Assembly (NCBI GenBank): GCA_037444825.1
Contig: JBBILR010000006.1
Span: 62,001 to 126,000 of the forward strand
DNA length: 64,000 nt
Source of the DNA: JBFLVU01 sp037444825
GTDB lineage: Bacteria > Acidobacteriota > UBA4820 > DSQY01
Direction: 5' to 3'
Positions 1 through 8,164 of the stretch are shown here, piece by piece (the stretch's first letter is position 1; each line of letters opens with the position of its first letter). The notes under the pieces are model-generated. The model was not told the DNA's origin. It saw only the letters and a program-made list of their open reading frames with translations, and made no database searches. A program made the translations under genes and the position numbers.

Positions 1-1
1 G

Positions 2-238
2 GGCCGGAGCGGGGCCGGTTCGGCCCCCGTGACCCCCCTCCCCTCCCCGGCCCTGGCGGTGGCGCCCCGCGGGGGCTCCGCCGAGGAGCTGGACCGTTTC
101 CTGAGGACCGGCGGCGACCCGCCGGTCCTGGCCCAGGTGGCCGAGGGCCGGGTCCTCCTCCACCTGCGGACCCTCCTCCCGGGGGAGGAGGCCCTTCTCG
201 CCGGCCGCCTCCTCGCCTTTCCCGGGGGCCGGAGCTAA
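2..238 (+). CDS. selA: L-seryl-tRNA(Sec) selenium transferase, C-terminal end (partial)
   Basis: The frame is open from the window edge and ends at a TAA at 236-238, so only the last 78 residues are seen. The segment GDPPVLAQVAEGRVLLHLRT followed by LLPGEEALLAGRLL matches the conserved C-terminal small domain of SelA, where a PPV[IL].R(I)..GR..LDLRT(L)LP.EE pattern is typical. SelA is a PLP enzyme that converts Ser-tRNA(Sec) to Sec-tRNA(Sec), so the organism probably makes selenoproteins. The catalytic lysine lies outside the window. The call rests on the C-terminal pattern alone. Confidence 0.8.
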   Translation, partial: GRSGAGSAPVTPLPSPALAVAPRGGSAEELDRFLRTGGDPPVLAQVAEGRVLLHLRTLLPGEEALLAGRLLAFPGGRS

Positions 239-296
239 GAGCCGGCGGATGTGGGGCATTTGGCCCCTTCCCCCCGCCGACGAGGGGGCCCTTGTT

Positions 297-325
297 TTGG
301 ACCTTTGGCCCAAACGGACTATATT
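297..325 (+). promoter_or_regulatory. Sigma70-type promoter of the vor/nuo operon
   Basis: TTGGAC at 297-302 and TATATT at 320-325 are separated by exactly 17 bases in the gap between selA and the next gene. Transcription would start near 332 and leave a leader of about 50 bases before the ATG at 383. The match is by eye; no start site has been measured. Confidence 0.55.
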
Positions 326-382
326 GTTCGCCTTCGCCCGCCCCGGTCCCCGGCCGGGAAGGCACGCACGGAGGCCACGACG

Positions 383-1150
383 ATGGTTGCGCCCGTACGG
401 AGGGGAGAATCCTGCGCCGGTGCCTACGGCGAGGTCTTTTCCCGCCGGGTGACGGTGCTGGGGGGCCACTTCGGCTCCGGCAAGACCGAGATGACCCTCT
501 CGGCGGCCCTGGCCCTCGCGAAGAGCGCCCCGGCGCTTTCCCTCGTGGACCTGGACGTGGTGAAGCCGTACCTCCGCTCCCGTTCCGCCCGGGAAATCTT
601 GAAGGAGGCCGGGGTGGAACTGGTGGCGCCCCTGGGGGAGTACGCCTCCGCGGACCTCCCCATCGTCCTTCCCGAAATCCGGGCCCGCCTCGTGGACCCG
701 GACCGCAAGATCCTTCTGGACGTGGGGGGGGACGACCTGGGGGTGAGGGCGTTGGCCTCCCTCCGCGACGCGGTGCCCGAGACCCAGACGGACTTCTTCC
801 TGATCCTGAACTTCAACCGGCCCCTGACCCCCGATGCGGCCTCCGCCGCCGACATGGCCCTTCGGATCGCCGCCGCCTCGCGCCTTCGCCCCACGGGCCT
901 GCTGGCCAACACCCACCTCATGGGCGAGACGACGAGGGAGGTGGTCCTCGGGGGGCTCCGGCTCGCCGAGGAGGCGGGAAGGGCCCTGGGCCTGCCCGTG
1001 CGGGGGGTGGGGGTGCCGGAGGCCCTGGCGGACGACCTTCTGGGGCGCACCGGCGGCGTCCCGGTCCTTCCGGTGCGCCGGATCGTCCGCCCGCCCTTCG
1101 AGATGGACCGGGAGAGGCGCACCGTGGGGCCTCTCTTCGTGGTGGGATGA
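383..1150 (+). CDS. P-loop NTPase of the 2-oxoacid:ferredoxin oxidoreductase operon
   Basis: A 255-residue soluble protein with a Walker A loop GHFGSGKT at residues 28-35 and a Walker B-like strand ILLDVGGDD. The fold resembles MinD/ParA/CobQ-type NTPases (SIMIBI class). Similar small ATP-binding proteins are known upstream of kor/vor genes in anaerobes, but no biochemical role is established; cofactor or cluster insertion is only a guess. The start at 383 is preferred because GGAGG lies at 370-374, eight bases upstream; the frame is open further upstream but those residues look non-coding. It is first in the operon, 42 bases before the ferredoxin gene. Confidence 0.75.
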   Translation: MVAPVRRGESCAGAYGEVFSRRVTVLGGHFGSGKTEMTLSAALALAKSAPALSLVDLDVVKPYLRSRSAREILKEAGVELVAPLGEYASADLPIVLPEIRARLVDPDRKILLDVGGDDLGVRALASLRDAVPETQTDFFLILNFNRPLTPDAASAADMALRIAAASRLRPTGLLANTHLMGETTREVVLGGLRLAEEAGRALGLPVRGVGVPEALADDLLGRTGGVPVLPVRRIVRPPFEMDRERRTVGPLFVVG

Positions 1151-1192
1151 GCGGGCCGGCCTCTGCGGCCCTCTACCGGTAAGGAGCGCGAC

Positions 1193-1426
1193 GTGCCCCG
1201 GATCGTGATCGACCCCGAGCGGTGCAAGGGCTGCGAGCTGTGCGTGAAGGCCTGTCCCCAGCAGATCCTCGGCATGGGGAAGGAGATCAACTCCAAGGGT
1301 TACTTCTACGCCCGGGTGGTGGAGCAGAAGCGGTGCATCGGGTGCCGCCTCTGCTGCATCACCTGCCCGGACGTGGCCATCGAGATGCGCGTCCACGGCA
1401 CCCTCTACCATTACTTCGCCTACTGA
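1193..1426 (+). CDS. vorD: 2-oxoacid:ferredoxin oxidoreductase, ferredoxin (delta) subunit
   Basis: A 77-residue protein with two CxxCxxCxxxCP clusters: CKGCELCVKACP near the N-terminus and CIGCRLCCITCP in the middle, enough for two [4Fe-4S] centres. It passes electrons from the TPP/Fe-S catalytic subunits to ferredoxin. The start codon is GTG at 1193, with AAGGAG at 1181-1186. The next subunit gene begins 11 bases after the stop. The order delta-alpha-beta-gamma is the usual one for VorDBAC and KorDABC sets; the two cannot be separated with certainty from sequence alone. Confidence 0.88.
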   Translation: MPRIVIDPERCKGCELCVKACPQQILGMGKEINSKGYFYARVVEQKRCIGCRLCCITCPDVAIEMRVHGTLYHYFAY

Positions 1427-1437
1427 AGGGAGCGGCC

Positions 1438-2523
1438 ATGGCCAAGAAACTGATGAAGGGCAGCGAGGCCATCGGCGAGGCCGCGGTCCAGGCGGGCTGC
1501 CGCCTCTTCTTCGGCTACCCCATCACCCCGCAGAACGAGATCCCCGAGTACCTTTCCCACCGCCTGCCCCAGGTGGGGGGCACCTTCGTCCAGGCGGAGA
1601 GCGAGGTGGCGGCCTCCAACATGCTGTACGGGGCGGCGGGGAGCGGGGAGCGGGTCTTCACCTCCTCCAGCTCCCCGGGGATCTCCCTGATGCAGGAGGC
1701 CATCTCCTACATCGCCGGGAGCGAGCTGCCCTGCGTCATCGTGAACATCATGCGGGCGGGGCCGGGCCTGGGCGGAATCCTGCCCTCCCAGTCGGACTAC
1801 TTCCAGGCCACCAAAGGGGGCGGCCACGGGGACTACCGGCTTCTCGTCCTGGCCCCCTGGTCGGTCCAGGAGGCCGCGGACCTGGTCCAGGACGCCTTCG
1901 ACCTGGCGGACTACTACCGCAACCCCGTGATGATCCTGGGGGACGGCCTCATCGGCCAGATGATGGAGCCGGTGGAGTTCAAGGAGCGGAAGCCCATCAA
2001 GGACCTTCCCCCCAAGACCTGGGCGGCCACGGGGTGCAAGGGGGACCGCCCCACCAACATCATCAACTCCCTCTTCCTCGACCCGCAGGTCCTGGAAGAC
2101 CACAACCGCAAGCTGAAGGCCAAGTACGAGGCCATGGAGCGGGACGAGCAGCGGTGGGTGGAGTACGGCACCGACGGGGACTACGACGTCCTCGTGGTGG
2201 CCTACGGCACCGTGGCCCGCGTCTGCTCCACGGCGGTGGAGGACCTCCGGTCGGAGGGGGTCCGGGCGGCCCTCTTCCGCCCCGTCACGCTCTACCCCTT
2301 CCCCTACGCCGCCCTGCGCCGGGCCGCGCAGAAGGCCAAGGTCCTGCTCACCGTGGAACTCTCCACCGGCCAGATGGTGGAGGACGTGCGGCTGGCGGTG
2401 CAGGGGTCCCGGCCGGTGCACTTCTACGGCCGCCAGGGCGGGATGCTGGCCTCCCCCGAGGAGGTGGCCGAGCAGATCCGGGCCCTCGCCGCGCCCCCGT
2501 CCCAGGAGGTCTCCCATGGCTGA
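1438..2523 (+). CDS. vorB: 2-oxoacid:ferredoxin oxidoreductase, alpha subunit (VorB type)
   Basis: A 361-residue subunit of the pyruvate-flavodoxin oxidoreductase domain I/II kind. Family marks are FFGYPITPQNEIPEYL near residue 26, QAESEVAASNM near 56 and the TSSSSPGISLMQE segment near 80. With the beta subunit it oxidises a 2-oxoacid plus CoA to acyl-CoA and CO2. The branched-chain (VorB) call follows the close match to the PITPQNEIPE version; 2-oxoglutarate or aromatic substrates remain possible. The ATG at 1438 follows GGGAGCGG. The gene overlaps the beta subunit by eight bases. Confidence 0.85.
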   Translation: MAKKLMKGSEAIGEAAVQAGCRLFFGYPITPQNEIPEYLSHRLPQVGGTFVQAESEVAASNMLYGAAGSGERVFTSSSSPGISLMQEAISYIAGSELPCVIVNIMRAGPGLGGILPSQSDYFQATKGGGHGDYRLLVLAPWSVQEAADLVQDAFDLADYYRNPVMILGDGLIGQMMEPVEFKERKPIKDLPPKTWAATGCKGDRPTNIINSLFLDPQVLEDHNRKLKAKYEAMERDEQRWVEYGTDGDYDVLVVAYGTVARVCSTAVEDLRSEGVRAALFRPVTLYPFPYAALRRAAQKAKVLLTVELSTGQMVEDVRLAVQGSRPVHFYGRQGGMLASPEEVAEQIRALAAPPSQEVSHG

Positions 2524-3301
2524 GACCGTCGTCTTTTCGCGCCCCCAGGCCCTCGCCCCGGTGAACACCCACTACTGCCCCGGGTGCACCCACGGCGTCA
2601 TCCACCGGCTGGTGGCGGAGGCCATCGACGAGTTGAACCTGAGGGAGCGGACGGTGGGCATCGCCCCGGTGGGCTGCTCCGTCCTCGCCTACAACTACTT
2701 CACCACGGACTTCCACGAGGCCTCCCACGGGAGGGCCCCGGCGGTGGCCACCGGCATCAAGCGGGCCCGCCCGGACCTCATCGTCTTCTCCTACCAGGGC
2801 GACGGCGACCTCGCCTCCATCGGCATGGGGGAGATCGTCCACTGCGCCAACCGGGGGGAGAAGGTGACGGTGATCTTCGTCAACAACGCCATCTACGGCA
2901 TGACCGGCGGCCAGATGGCCCCCACCACCATGCCGGGTCAGGTGGCCACCACCTGCCCCCTGGGAAGGGACGTGAGCCTGGCCGGGTGGCCCATCCGCGT
3001 CGCGGAGCTCCTCTCGACGCTGAAGACGCCGGCCTTCATCGCGCGGGGGTCGGTCCACACCCCCCTCCACGCCGTGCGGACCAAGGAGTACCTTCGGCGG
3101 GCCTTCGCCCTCCAGAAGGAGGGGACCTGCTTCACGCTGGTGGAGGTCCTCTCCACCTGCCCCACCAACTGGGGGATCCCGCCCAAGGAGGCCACCGACT
3201 GGCTCGAGCGGAACATGCTCCCCTACTACCCCCTGGGGATCTTCAAGGAGCCGGACGGCGAGGACCGGGCCCCCCGGCCGCTTTCGGGGGGAGGAAGGTG
3301 A
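2516..3301 (+). CDS. vorA: 2-oxoacid:ferredoxin oxidoreductase, beta (TPP-binding) subunit
   Basis: A 261-residue subunit that binds thiamine pyrophosphate. The CPGCTHG motif near residue 22 and the GDGD...N-N-xx-YGMTGGQ segment (residues about 101-143) are the TPP/Mg2+ and cluster-ligating regions of this family. GCSV near residue 54 and C-terminal cysteines may complete the [4Fe-4S] site. Its start overlaps the end of the alpha subunit gene, so the two are likely translationally coupled. The gamma subunit gene follows after four bases. Confidence 0.88.
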   Translation: MAETVVFSRPQALAPVNTHYCPGCTHGVIHRLVAEAIDELNLRERTVGIAPVGCSVLAYNYFTTDFHEASHGRAPAVATGIKRARPDLIVFSYQGDGDLASIGMGEIVHCANRGEKVTVIFVNNAIYGMTGGQMAPTTMPGQVATTCPLGRDVSLAGWPIRVAELLSTLKTPAFIARGSVHTPLHAVRTKEYLRRAFALQKEGTCFTLVEVLSTCPTNWGIPPKEATDWLERNMLPYYPLGIFKEPDGEDRAPRPLSGGGR

Positions 3302-3305
3302 CGCC

Positions 3306-3878
3306 ATGCAGAACGACGTGATCATGGCGGGATTCGGCGGACAGGGGATTCTCCTCATCGGCAAGATGCTGGCCTACGCCGGGATGCACCAGGGGAAGGA
3401 GGTCTCCTGGCTCCCCTCCTACGGGCCGGAGATGCGGGGGGGGACCTGCAACTGCACGGTGGTCATCTCCGACCGCCCCGTGGGCTCCCCGGTGATCCAG
3501 TCCCCCCGGGCGGTGGTGGCCATGAACCTTCCCTCCCTCGAAAAGTTCGAGCCCATGGTGAAGCCGGGCGGCCTCCTCCTCGTCAACTCCTCGCTCATCA
3601 ACCGGGAGCCCACCCGCAAGGACATCCGCGTCCTCAAGGTCCCCGCCAACGAGATCGCCAACGAGCTGGGAAACCCCAAGGGGGCCAACATGGTGGCCCT
3701 GGGCGCCTACCTGGGCGCCACCCAGGCGGTGGCCCTGGAAGAGATGGAGGCGCTGATCCGCGAGACCTTCGCCGCCAAGCCCAAGGTGGTGGAGGCCAAC
3801 CTCGCCGCCCTGAAACGGGGGTACGAACTGGGCCTCGCCGCCGCTTCCCGGCCCGCCCCCGCCGAGGTGTCGAAATGA
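3306..3878 (+). CDS. vorC: 2-oxoacid:ferredoxin oxidoreductase, gamma subunit
   Basis: A 190-residue subunit opening with the family signature of a glycine-rich GFGGQGILLIGKMLAYAG loop near residue 9, followed by SWLPSYGPEMRGGT, both hallmarks of the gamma domain (catalytic domain of pyruvate/ketoisovalerate oxidoreductase). It completes the four-subunit enzyme. The stop overlaps the ATG of the NuoE-like gene by four bases, which ties the flavoprotein genes to the same transcript. Confidence 0.88.
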   Translation: MQNDVIMAGFGGQGILLIGKMLAYAGMHQGKEVSWLPSYGPEMRGGTCNCTVVISDRPVGSPVIQSPRAVVAMNLPSLEKFEPMVKPGGLLLVNSSLINREPTRKDIRVLKVPANEIANELGNPKGANMVALGAYLGATQAVALEEMEALIRETFAAKPKVVEANLAALKRGYELGLAAASRPAPAEVSK

Positions 3879-4360
3879 ACGGACCCTCCTGCCAAGACCC
3901 CAAGCCCCTGGAGGCCATTCTGGAGAAGTACCCCCGGGAGGAGGCCTCCCTCATCCAGGTCCTCCAGGACGTCCACCGGGCCTACCACTACCTCCCCTGC
4001 GACGTCCTCCAGACGGTGGCGGAGACCCTGGAGGTCCCCCTGGCCAAGGTCTTCTCCGTGGCCACCTTCTACAAGGCCTTTTCGCTGAAGCCCCAGGGGA
4101 AGACCGTGGTGAAGGTCTGCATGGGCACCGCCTGCCACATCCGGGGGGCGGGCCAGCTGGTGGAGGAGATCCAGCGCCTGCTCGCCATCGGTCCCGACGA
4201 GTCCACGCCCGACATGGGCTTCACCCTCAAGACCGTCAACTGCGTCGGGGCCTGCGCCATGGCCCCGGTGCTCATCGTCGGCGAGACCTACCACGGCAAC
4301 GCCAAGCCGGCCAAGGTGGCCAAGGCCCTGGGCGTGGAGGGCAAGCACCATGCGCATTGA
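3875..4360 (+). CDS. NuoE/HydC-like thioredoxin-fold [2Fe-2S] subunit
   Basis: A 161-residue NADH dehydrogenase 24-kDa-type protein. An N-terminal helical bundle (residues 10-75) is followed by a thioredoxin-like domain with the [2Fe-2S] ligands CMGTAC (near residue 87) and CVGAC (near 127). In NuoE/HndA/HydC proteins this subunit sits beside the flavin subunit. It overlaps vorC by four bases and the NuoF-like gene by eleven. No remaining complex I genes are present, so a soluble HydABC-like complex is more likely than respiratory complex I. Confidence 0.88.
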   Translation: MNGPSCQDPKPLEAILEKYPREEASLIQVLQDVHRAYHYLPCDVLQTVAETLEVPLAKVFSVATFYKAFSLKPQGKTVVKVCMGTACHIRGAGQLVEEIQRLLAIGPDESTPDMGFTLKTVNCVGACAMAPVLIVGETYHGNAKPAKVAKALGVEGKHHAH

Positions 4361-6248
4361 GGGAAAGGCCGCCTTCGAGGAGGCGGTGCGGAAGGCCCGG
4401 GAGGAGGCCGCCGCCCGGAAGTTGGAAGTCCTGGTCTGCTGCGGCACGGGATGCCTGGCCAACGGGAGCCAGAAGGTGGCGGAAGCGCTGGCCCAAGAGG
4501 TGGAAAAGCGGGGGCTTAAGGCCTCCGTGGGGCTCTTCACCAAGAAGACCGGGTGCCATGGGTTCTGCGAGCGCGGCCCCCTGGTGGTGGTCCGGCCCTC
4601 GGGCACCCTCTACACCCGGGTCAAGCCCGAAAACGCCGCCGAGATCCTCGACAAGGCCGTGTCCGGCGACGGCGTGGTCACCCGGCTCCTCTACCGGGAC
4701 CCCGTCACCAAGAAGCCCGTGGAACAGGGGGCCGAGATCCCCTTCTACAAGAACCAGACCCGGGTGGCCATGCGAAACATCGGCAAGGTGGACCCTGGGG
4801 ACATCCGCGACGCCCTGGCCCACGGCGCCTACCGGGGCCTCGCCCGGGCCCTCTTCGACCTGAGCCCCGAGGAGGTCATCGCCGAGGTGGAGAAGGCGGG
4901 CCTGAGGGGCCGCGGCGGAGCCGGCTTCCCCACCGCCCGGAAGTGGAAGGCCGCGCGGAAGGCCCCCGGAGAGCGGAAGTTCGTTCTCTGCAACGGCGAC
5001 GAAGGGGACCCCGGGGCCTTCAAGGACCGCTCCATCATGGAGGGGGACCCCCACTCGGTCCTGGAGGGCATGGTCATCGGCGCCTACGCCGTGGGCGCCC
5101 ACGAAGGCTACATCTACGTCCGGGACGAGTACCCCCTGGCGGTGGTCCACCTGGCGCTGGCCATGGAGCAGGCCCGTACGTGGGGCTTTCTGGGGCGCAA
5201 CATCCTGGGGTCCGGCTTCGACTTCGACATCCGGATTTCGAGGGGCGGGGGGGCCTTCGTCTGCGGCGAATCCTCGGCCCTCATGCGCTCCATCGAGGGC
5301 AAGACCGGCGAGCCCCGGCAGAAGTACGTCCACGCCACCGACAAGGGGCTCTTCGACTGCCCCACGGTGCTGAACAACGTGGAGACGTGGGCCGACGTGG
5401 GGGCCATCCTGGACCGCGGCGGGGAGTGGTTCGCCTCCATGGGAACGGCCAAGTCCAAGGGGACCAAGGCCTTCTCCCTGGTGGGCAAGGTCAAGAACAC
5501 CGGGCTCATCGAGCTGCCCATGGGGACCACCCTCCGGCACATCATCTACGACATCGGAGGGGGGATCCTCGGCGACCGTCCCTTCAAGGCCGTCCAGACG
5601 GGCGGCCCCTCGGGGGGCTGCGTCCCCGAGGCGCTCCTGGACCTGCCCGTGGACTACGAGAAGCTCACCGAGGCCGGTTCCATGATGGGCTCCGGCGGCA
5701 TGATCGTCATGGACGACCGGACCTGCATGGTGGACGTGGCCCGGTACTTCCTCGGCTTCCTCATCGAGGAGTCCTGCGGGAAGTGCACCCCCTGCCGGGA
5801 GGGCCTCAAGCAGATGAAGGTCCTCTTCGACGACCTGGTGGCCGGGCGGGGCCGGCCGGGCGACATCGAGCGCATCGAGCGGCTGGCGGCGGGGATGCAA
5901 CTGGGCAGCCTCTGCGAACTGGGCAAGTCGGCCCCCAACCCCGTGCTCTCCACCCTGCGGTACTTCCGGGGCGAGTACGAAGCCCACATCGAGCGAAAGG
6001 CCTGCCCCGCCGGCATCTGCCGGGACCTCACGGCCTACGAGATCGTGGCCGAGGCCTGCAACGGCTGCGGCGCCTGCGCCAAGGCCTGCCCCGCCGACGC
6101 CATCACCGGCGAGAAAAAGGCCGTCCACGTGATCCACCAGGGCAAGTGCATCTCCTGCGGGGCCTGCTTCACCGTCTGCCCCAGCGACGCCGTCCGGTTT
6201 TTCCCCAGGGCGGAGCGGCCGGAAGCCGCTTCGGGAGGGCTCTCATGA
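4350..6248 (+). CDS. NuoF/HydB-like FMN- and NAD-binding subunit with extra Fe-S domains
   Basis: A 632-residue flavoprotein. Domains in order: N-terminal thioredoxin-like [2Fe-2S] domain (CCGTGC near residue 28 and TGCHGFC near 70); FMN/NADH core with GRGGAGFPTARKW and NGDEGDPGAFKDRS (about 185-225); SLBB; a [4Fe-4S] site SCGKCTPCREG near 475; and a C-terminal two-cluster ferredoxin domain (CNGCGACAKACP, CISCGACFTVCP). Complex I NuoF lacks the two end domains, whereas electron-bifurcating HydB and HndC carry both. It probably oxidises or reduces NAD(H) in the cytoplasm. The ATG lies inside the end of the NuoE-like gene. Confidence 0.88.
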   Translation: MRIEGKAAFEEAVRKAREEAAARKLEVLVCCGTGCLANGSQKVAEALAQEVEKRGLKASVGLFTKKTGCHGFCERGPLVVVRPSGTLYTRVKPENAAEILDKAVSGDGVVTRLLYRDPVTKKPVEQGAEIPFYKNQTRVAMRNIGKVDPGDIRDALAHGAYRGLARALFDLSPEEVIAEVEKAGLRGRGGAGFPTARKWKAARKAPGERKFVLCNGDEGDPGAFKDRSIMEGDPHSVLEGMVIGAYAVGAHEGYIYVRDEYPLAVVHLALAMEQARTWGFLGRNILGSGFDFDIRISRGGGAFVCGESSALMRSIEGKTGEPRQKYVHATDKGLFDCPTVLNNVETWADVGAILDRGGEWFASMGTAKSKGTKAFSLVGKVKNTGLIELPMGTTLRHIIYDIGGGILGDRPFKAVQTGGPSGGCVPEALLDLPVDYEKLTEAGSMMGSGGMIVMDDRTCMVDVARYFLGFLIEESCGKCTPCREGLKQMKVLFDDLVAGRGRPGDIERIERLAAGMQLGSLCELGKSAPNPVLSTLRYFRGEYEAHIERKACPAGICRDLTAYEIVAEACNGCGACAKACPADAITGEKKAVHVIHQGKCISCGACFTVCPSDAVRFFPRAERPEAASGGLS

Positions 6249-7018
6249 TCTCCCTTTCGGTCAACGGAAAAGCCGTCCGGGTTCCCGAGGGAACCCGCCT
6301 GCTGGACGCCGTCCGAGCCGCCGGCTTCGACGTGCCCACCCTCTGCGACCACCCCGCCCTGGAGCCCTGGGGCGGGTGCCGGCTGTGCCTGGTGGACGTC
6401 ACCCGGAAGGAGTGGGACGGCTGGTGCAAGATGGTGGTCTCCTGCATGTTCCCCGCCGAGGAGGGCCTCCAGGTGCTCACCGACACCGCCCGGGTCCAGG
6501 AGACGCGGAAGGTGGTCATGGACCTGCTCCTGGCCCGGTGCCCCGACACCCCGCTGGTGCAGAAGGTGGCCGCCCGGCTGGGGGTGGAAAAGACCTCCTA
6601 CGCCCCCAACCCGGAGCCCACCGACTGCATCCTCTGCGCCCTCTGCACCCGCGTGTGCGACCACATCGGCGTCAGCGCCATCGCCTCGGTGAACCGGGGG
6701 GCGGGACGGGAGATCGCCCCCCCCTTCCACCAGGCCCCGCCGGACTGCATCGGCTGTCTGGCCTGCGCGGAGATCTGCCCCACCTCCTGCATCCCCTACG
6801 AGACCTCCGACGCCCGGCGGACCATCTGGGGCAAGACCTTCGAGATGATCCGCTGCACCCGGTGCGGCAAGGCCCACGTGACGAAGGAGGAGGCCCGCCA
6901 CTTTTCCGCCCGGACGGGCGTGCCCGAGTCCTACTTTGACCTCTGCGACGCCTGCAAGCGCGCGGACATGGCCCGGCAGTTCACCCGGCTCTCCGAGGGA
7001 GCCCGGACATCGCCCTGA
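6245..7018 (+). CDS. NuoG/HoxU-like Fe-S subunit, no hydrogenase domain
   Basis: A 257-residue protein resembling the N-terminus of NuoG and of FeFe-hydrogenase HydA. A plant-type [2Fe-2S] domain with CDHPALEPWGGCRLC near residue 36 is followed by a two-cluster region (CILCALCTRVC, CIGCLACAEIC) and a Cys-pair tail (CTRCG, CDAC) that could hold a metal. The H-cluster domain is absent and no hydrogenase catalytic subunit lies nearby. It likely relays electrons between the flavin subunit and another partner. The ATG overlaps the previous stop as ATGA. Confidence 0.82.
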   Translation: MISLSVNGKAVRVPEGTRLLDAVRAAGFDVPTLCDHPALEPWGGCRLCLVDVTRKEWDGWCKMVVSCMFPAEEGLQVLTDTARVQETRKVVMDLLLARCPDTPLVQKVAARLGVEKTSYAPNPEPTDCILCALCTRVCDHIGVSAIASVNRGAGREIAPPFHQAPPDCIGCLACAEICPTSCIPYETSDARRTIWGKTFEMIRCTRCGKAHVTKEEARHFSARTGVPESYFDLCDACKRADMARQFTRLSEGARTSP

Positions 7019-7037
7019 GGGGCGCGGGGAATGGACG

Positions 7038-7496
7038 ATGGAGAGGATCTACCGAGTCGTCGTCGAGCGGTGCATCGCCTGCGGCAAGTGCGAGCTGGCG
7101 TGCGCCTTCGCCCACGGAAGCGAGGGCAAGCCCAGCAAGACGCGCATCAACATTTTCAAGCGGGGCCCCGAGCTGGGGACCCCGGTGGTCTGCTTCCAGT
7201 GCGACGACGCCGCCTGCGCCGCCGTCTGCCCCACCGAGGCTCTCGTCCGCAACGCCAGGACCGGCGCCATCGACATGGTGCGGGAGCGGTGCATCTCCTG
7301 CCGGATGTGCGTGGCGGCCTGCCCCTTCGGCAACATGCTGTGGGACGAGGCCTACCACCGCGTGCAGAAGTGCGACCTCTGCGGGGGGGATCCCAAGTGC
7401 GTCCCCTTCTGCCCCACCCACGCCTTGGAGTACGTCCCCGCCGGGGAAGCGGCCGAAACACCGGAGCCTCTGGCGTGGGCATCCCCGTCCCCGTGA
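7038..7496 (+). CDS. Four-cluster ferredoxin-like electron transfer protein
   Basis: A 152-residue protein of the HycB/CooF/DmsB type with four cysteine clusters: CIACGKCELAC, CFQCDDAACAAVCP, CISCRMCVAACP and CDLCGGDPKCVPFCP, enough for four [4Fe-4S] centres. It probably links the flavoprotein subunits to the oxidoreductase or to another acceptor. The ATG at 7038 is chosen over an out-of-frame ATG at 7031. It lies 19 bases after the NuoG-like gene in the same operon. Confidence 0.85.
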   Translation: MERIYRVVVERCIACGKCELACAFAHGSEGKPSKTRINIFKRGPELGTPVVCFQCDDAACAAVCPTEALVRNARTGAIDMVRERCISCRMCVAACPFGNMLWDEAYHRVQKCDLCGGDPKCVPFCPTHALEYVPAGEAAETPEPLAWASPSP

Positions 7497-7507
7497 GGAG
7501 GCAAACC

Positions 7508-8020
7508 ATGGGCGACCCCAAGGACCTGGTCCGCGAAATCCTCCGAAAGGCCTACCAGATCGAGGTGGACGGGTACACCTTCTACTCCATGGCTGCCGAG
7601 AAGGCCGAAAAGCCGGCGGTGGGGGAGCTCTTCGACAAGCTGGCCCGGGACGAGGTCCAGCACAAGGCCTTCCTCAAGACCATCGCCGGGCGGTTCGAGG
7701 AGCAGGGGGCCCAGGCCTTCCACCTGGACCTCAAGCGGCCGGACCTCAAGGCCTTCACCGACGCCATCTTCACCCAGCGCTTCAAGGAGCAGGCCCGGGG
7801 GGCCGCCTTCGAGGCCGGCGTCCTCTCCATCGGCATGACGCTGGAGCAGAACGCCATCTCCTACTTCTCCGGGGCGGCGGAGAAGACCACCGAAGGGGAG
7901 GTGAGGGACTTCTACCGCTTCCTGGCCGACTGGGAGCGCCAGCACTTCGAGGCCCTGAACGCCCTCTACAACGCCGTCCGTCAGGATTTCTGGGCCGAGA
8001 GCGGCTTCGCCCCCTTCTGA
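7508..8020 (+). CDS. Ferritin-like diiron protein (rubrerythrin family, no rubredoxin domain)
   Basis: A 170-residue four-helix-bundle protein. Helix motifs E-V-D-G-Y-T-F-Y (residue 18 on), DEVQHK (near 48), LEQNAISYF (near 114) and WERQHFE (near 138) supply the Glu and ExxH ligands of a diiron site. The C-terminal rubredoxin domain of classical rubrerythrin is absent. Such proteins detoxify peroxide or store iron in anaerobes. An AGGAGG at 7497-7502 precedes the ATG. It is the last gene of the operon and would protect its oxygen-sensitive Fe-S enzymes. Confidence 0.85.
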   Translation: MGDPKDLVREILRKAYQIEVDGYTFYSMAAEKAEKPAVGELFDKLARDEVQHKAFLKTIAGRFEEQGAQAFHLDLKRPDLKAFTDAIFTQRFKEQARGAAFEAGVLSIGMTLEQNAISYFSGAAEKTTEGEVRDFYRFLADWERQHFEALNALYNAVRQDFWAESGFAPF

Positions 8021-8087
8021 TCCGGCCACCGGCGGCCCGCACCGGCCCACGGGCCTCCGGAACCCTCCGGGGGCGGGGGGCATTCCC

Positions 8088-8117
8088 TTGACTTTGCCCC
8101 TGCTTGCCGACTACACT
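8088..8117 (+). promoter_or_regulatory. Sigma70-type promoter for pilB
   Basis: TTGACT at 8088-8093 and TACACT at 8112-8117, spacer 18, lie in the 144-base gap between the ferritin-like gene and pilB. The predicted start near 8124 leaves a leader of about 40 bases. The match is by eye. Confidence 0.45.
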
Positions 8118-8164
8118 TCAGATGGTACGCTAGGTTTTTGCAGGGGGAAACGCCGAGGAGCGCC

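Noticed and set aside
4272..6137. Long open frame (621 codons) on the minus strand opposite the NuoF-like gene
   Set aside because: GC-rich codons rarely give stops on the opposite strand. The translation is rich in Gly, Ala, Val, Leu and His without motifs, while the plus strand encodes a textbook flavoprotein.
8122..8141. Sigma54-like TGGTACG...TTTGCA before pilB
   Set aside because: The distance between the GG and GC elements is 14 bases instead of 10, so it cannot act as a -24/-12 promoter.
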